Source: Leisingera aquimarina DSM 24565
GTDB lineage: Bacteria; Pseudomonadota; Alphaproteobacteria; Rhodobacterales; Rhodobacteraceae
Assembly: GCF_000473165.1 (NCBI RefSeq)
Contig: NZ_KI421504.1
Span: forward strand, 3,981,070 to 4,045,069
Length of the DNA: 64,000 bases
Reading direction: 5' to 3'
Shown here: positions 62,466-64,000 of the stretch, one piece after another
Layout of the letters: each line of letters starts with the position of its first letter
Position numbering within the stretch: the first letter of the stretch is position 1
Notes under the pieces: generated by a model
Databases searched by the model: none
The model's input: the letters and a program-made list of their open reading frames with translations, nothing else
Told to the model about the DNA's origin: nothing
Translations under genes and position numbers: made by a program

Positions 62466-63323
62466 ATGCGTGCAGTTTTCGGACTTGTACTGATCGTCGG
62501 TGTGGCCCTCGCGGGCGGCGCCGTCATGATGGCCAAAAACTATATCTCGGCCTATCAGAATGAACTGGCGCGCGAACGCGCTGCCCGCGCCGAAGCGGTG
62601 CCATTGGTAGATGTTTTTGTCGCCACCAAGCCCTTGAAATACGGCGAGCGGCTATCTCAGGACGCAGTGCGCACTGTGCGCTGGCCCGAAGATGCTATTC
62701 CCGAAGGTGCCTTTACCACCCATGAAGAGCTGTTTCCGCCGCATAACGGTGATGATCTGCGGGTGGTGCTGCGCGCCATGGAGACGGATGAGGCCATCAT
62801 GGCCCTCAAGGTCACGGCACCTGGAAAAGACGCTGGCATCACATCGCGGTTGCAGCGCGGCATGCGTGCCTTTGCAATCAAGGTCGATGTCTCCTCAGGC
62901 GTTTCGGGTTTCCTGCGGCCTGGAGACAAAGTGGACGTTTATTGGACCGGTATGATGCCGGGATCGGCCGGCGACCGCGGTGAGGTCACCCGCTTGATTC
63001 AGACCAACGTGGAACTGGTGGCCGTGGATCAAAGCGCCGGCGGCGACATCAACGAAGCCATCATCGCCCGGACCGTTACCGTTGCGGCCCACCCCAGGCA
63101 AGTCGCCGCGCTGGCACAGGCGCAAACCACCGGACGCCTGTCGCTTGCCCTGGTCGGCGCCGGGGATGACACCATCGCTTCGGTTGTTGAAGTGGACCAG
63201 CGCACGCTTCTGGGCCTGGGCGCACTGGAAGCGCCGCAAGAGGTGGAAAAGGAAAAAGTATGCACCATCCGCACCCGCCGCGGTGCTGAGGTGGTGGAAA
63301 TTCCGATCCCATGCACCAACTAG
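62466..63323 (+). CDS. cpaB: Flp pilus assembly protein CpaB
   Basis: This 285-residue protein starts at ATG 62466 (MRAVFGLVLIVG) with GAGAGG upstream. It has an N-terminal membrane anchor and an SAF-like domain (about 46-115, VATKPLKYGERLSQDAVRTVRWPEDAIPEGAFT), then an RcpC/CpaB domain with GMRAFAIKVDVSSGVSGFLRPGDKVDV and VELVAVDQ. CpaB works with the outer-membrane secretin CpaC in the Tad system. Two C-terminal cysteines (VCTIRT, IPCTN) could form a disulfide. Confidence 0.93.
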   Translation: MRAVFGLVLIVGVALAGGAVMMAKNYISAYQNELARERAARAEAVPLVDVFVATKPLKYGERLSQDAVRTVRWPEDAIPEGAFTTHEELFPPHNGDDLRVVLRAMETDEAIMALKVTAPGKDAGITSRLQRGMRAFAIKVDVSSGVSGFLRPGDKVDVYWTGMMPGSAGDRGEVTRLIQTNVELVAVDQSAGGDINEAIIARTVTVAAHPRQVAALAQAQTTGRLSLALVGAGDDTIASVVEVDQRTLLGLGALEAPQEVEKEKVCTIRTRRGAEVVEIPIPCTN

Positions 63324-63356
63324 GAAATTCATTTCTGCGCAGACGGTTAACAGGCT

Positions 63357-63386
63357 CAGCCGCCCCTTTTCAGCGAAGGGCGGCTG
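63357..63386 (+). terminator. Hairpin between cpaB and cpaC
   Basis: CAGCCGCCC (63357-63365) pairs perfectly with GGGCGGCTG (63378-63386), followed by TTCTGCC. It lies 34 bp after the cpaB stop, inside what should be one operon, so it may be a partial terminator or attenuator. Confidence 0.65.
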
Positions 63387-63538
63387 TTCTGCCTGTTGCG
63401 CAGCCCCCACAATGGCCTCCGGTCAGGAACATCCCCGAAGCCATTGATTCTTGCAATAATTCGGGATCTGCACCACAGTGCCCGAAAGAGCGGGCAAAAA
63501 GACCCGGATTTTGAGGCGTGATCGGAAAGGCAGGTCAC

Positions 63539-64000
63539 ATGGCAATTGGACGGTTCGTAGCGGCGGCCCTGCTGGGGCTATCGCTTGTTGGTATGCCTCA
63601 GGCAGATGGGGCATCAGCGCAATCCTTGCGAGTGGTGAAAAAAGGCACGGCATCCAGGCTGGACGTGCCGATGAACCGCGCCGTGGTGGTTGAAAGCGAA
63701 ACCCCTTTTGCTGAGCTCAGCATCGCCAATCCCGGTATTGCTGATATCTCCTCCCTTTCCGACCGCACGATCTATGTGCTGGGCAAATCACCCGGCCTGA
63801 CCACACTGACGCTGCTGGACGGCTCCGGCCGGCTGATCACCAATGTCGATGTGCGGGTGGCCGCGGATGTGACCGAGTTCAAGGAACGTCTGCGCCAGAT
63901 CCTGCCCAATGAAAAAATCGAAGTCCGCACCGCCAATGACGGCATCGTGCTGTCCGGCACCGTGTCCAGCGCAATACGGCTGCAGCGGGCGCTGGACCTG
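63539..64000 (+). CDS. cpaC: Tad secretin CpaC/RcpA, N-terminal part, cut by window end
   Basis: The frame from ATG 63539 runs open to the window end (154 codons). After a signal peptide (about 1-28, cleavage near SAQ) it has the secretin N0-like domain of the Tad secretin: LDVPMNRAVVVESETPFAELSIANPGIADISSLSDRTIYVLGKSPGLTTLTLLDGSG, then a BON-like part (FKERLRQILPNEKIEVRTANDGIVLSGTVSSA). The order flp-cpaB-cpaC fits a Tad pilus locus. The gate domain lies beyond the window. Confidence 0.92.
   Translation, partial: MAIGRFVAAALLGLSLVGMPQADGASAQSLRVVKKGTASRLDVPMNRAVVVESETPFAELSIANPGIADISSLSDRTIYVLGKSPGLTTLTLLDGSGRLITNVDVRVAADVTEFKERLRQILPNEKIEVRTANDGIVLSGTVSSAIRLQRALDL

Overview
The window is chromosomal DNA of a GC-rich alphaproteobacterium, most likely a marine Rhodobacteraceae (Roseobacter-group) species. 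This rests on the gene families and their order: a split aa3 cytochrome c oxidase locus with ctaC-ctaB-ctaG-ctaE-surf1-thrC-M16 peptidase in one run, divergent yqeY/carA, glyQ and glyS flanking a small family-specific protein, dprA-topA, and a Flp/Tad pilus cluster. I see no rRNA, tRNA, CRISPR array, insertion sequence or prophage. Genus assignment is inference.

Layout. 1-3.3 kb: HIT protein, ctaD behind an FNR-type box, and a DUF2244 protein. 3.3-7.9 kb: yqeY, carA, and a glycosyltransferase with an N-terminal MshEN/GspE-N-like domain, then a GntR regulator. 8-11 kb: HAD phosphatase, small membrane protein, UbiH-type hydroxylase and an M50-like membrane protease. 11-16.4 kb: class V aminotransferase, two overlapping Lrp/AsnC regulators divergent from ilvC, and a tandem pair of DMT exporters. 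16.4-20.5 kb (minus strand): folB-folP-glmM and a SleB-type wall hydrolase. 20.6-28.4 kb (minus): glyQ, a small anchored protein, gltS, glyS, then a ppdK-like gene. 28.6-34.6 kb: a SPOR/peptidoglycan-binding/trypsin-like protein whose catalytic residues look lost, followed by assorted small enzymes. 34.8-40.5 kb: SulP transporter, a low-GC frameshifted Imm11-like gene, then mtnP, a DUF418 protein and apt (methylthioadenosine to adenine to AMP salvage). 40.7-50.8 kb (minus): FAD-linked oxidase, MBL protein, RimJ-like acetyltransferase and the cox operon. 51-58.5 kb: tldD, dprA, topA, scoAB. 58.5-64 kb: a membrane protein, TetR regulator, lytic transglycosylase and the start of a tad locus (three flp pilins, cpaB, truncated cpaC).

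The two halves of the aa3 oxidase (ctaD at 0.9 kb; the ctaC operon at 50.8 kb) each have a perfect TTGAT-N4-ATCAA box upstream, which suggests shared oxygen control.

The least explained structure is a family of composite intergenic elements at four sites (30.5, 40.6, 43.1 and 56.7-57.0 kb). Each is a convergent pair of half-elements of the form CTCCCGC - hairpin - GTTGGGC - GC-rich hairpin. The conserved boxes stay the same while the stem sequences change with pairing retained. All four lie just beyond stop codons, so they behave like a REP/BIME-type or structured-RNA repeat that I cannot assign to a named family.
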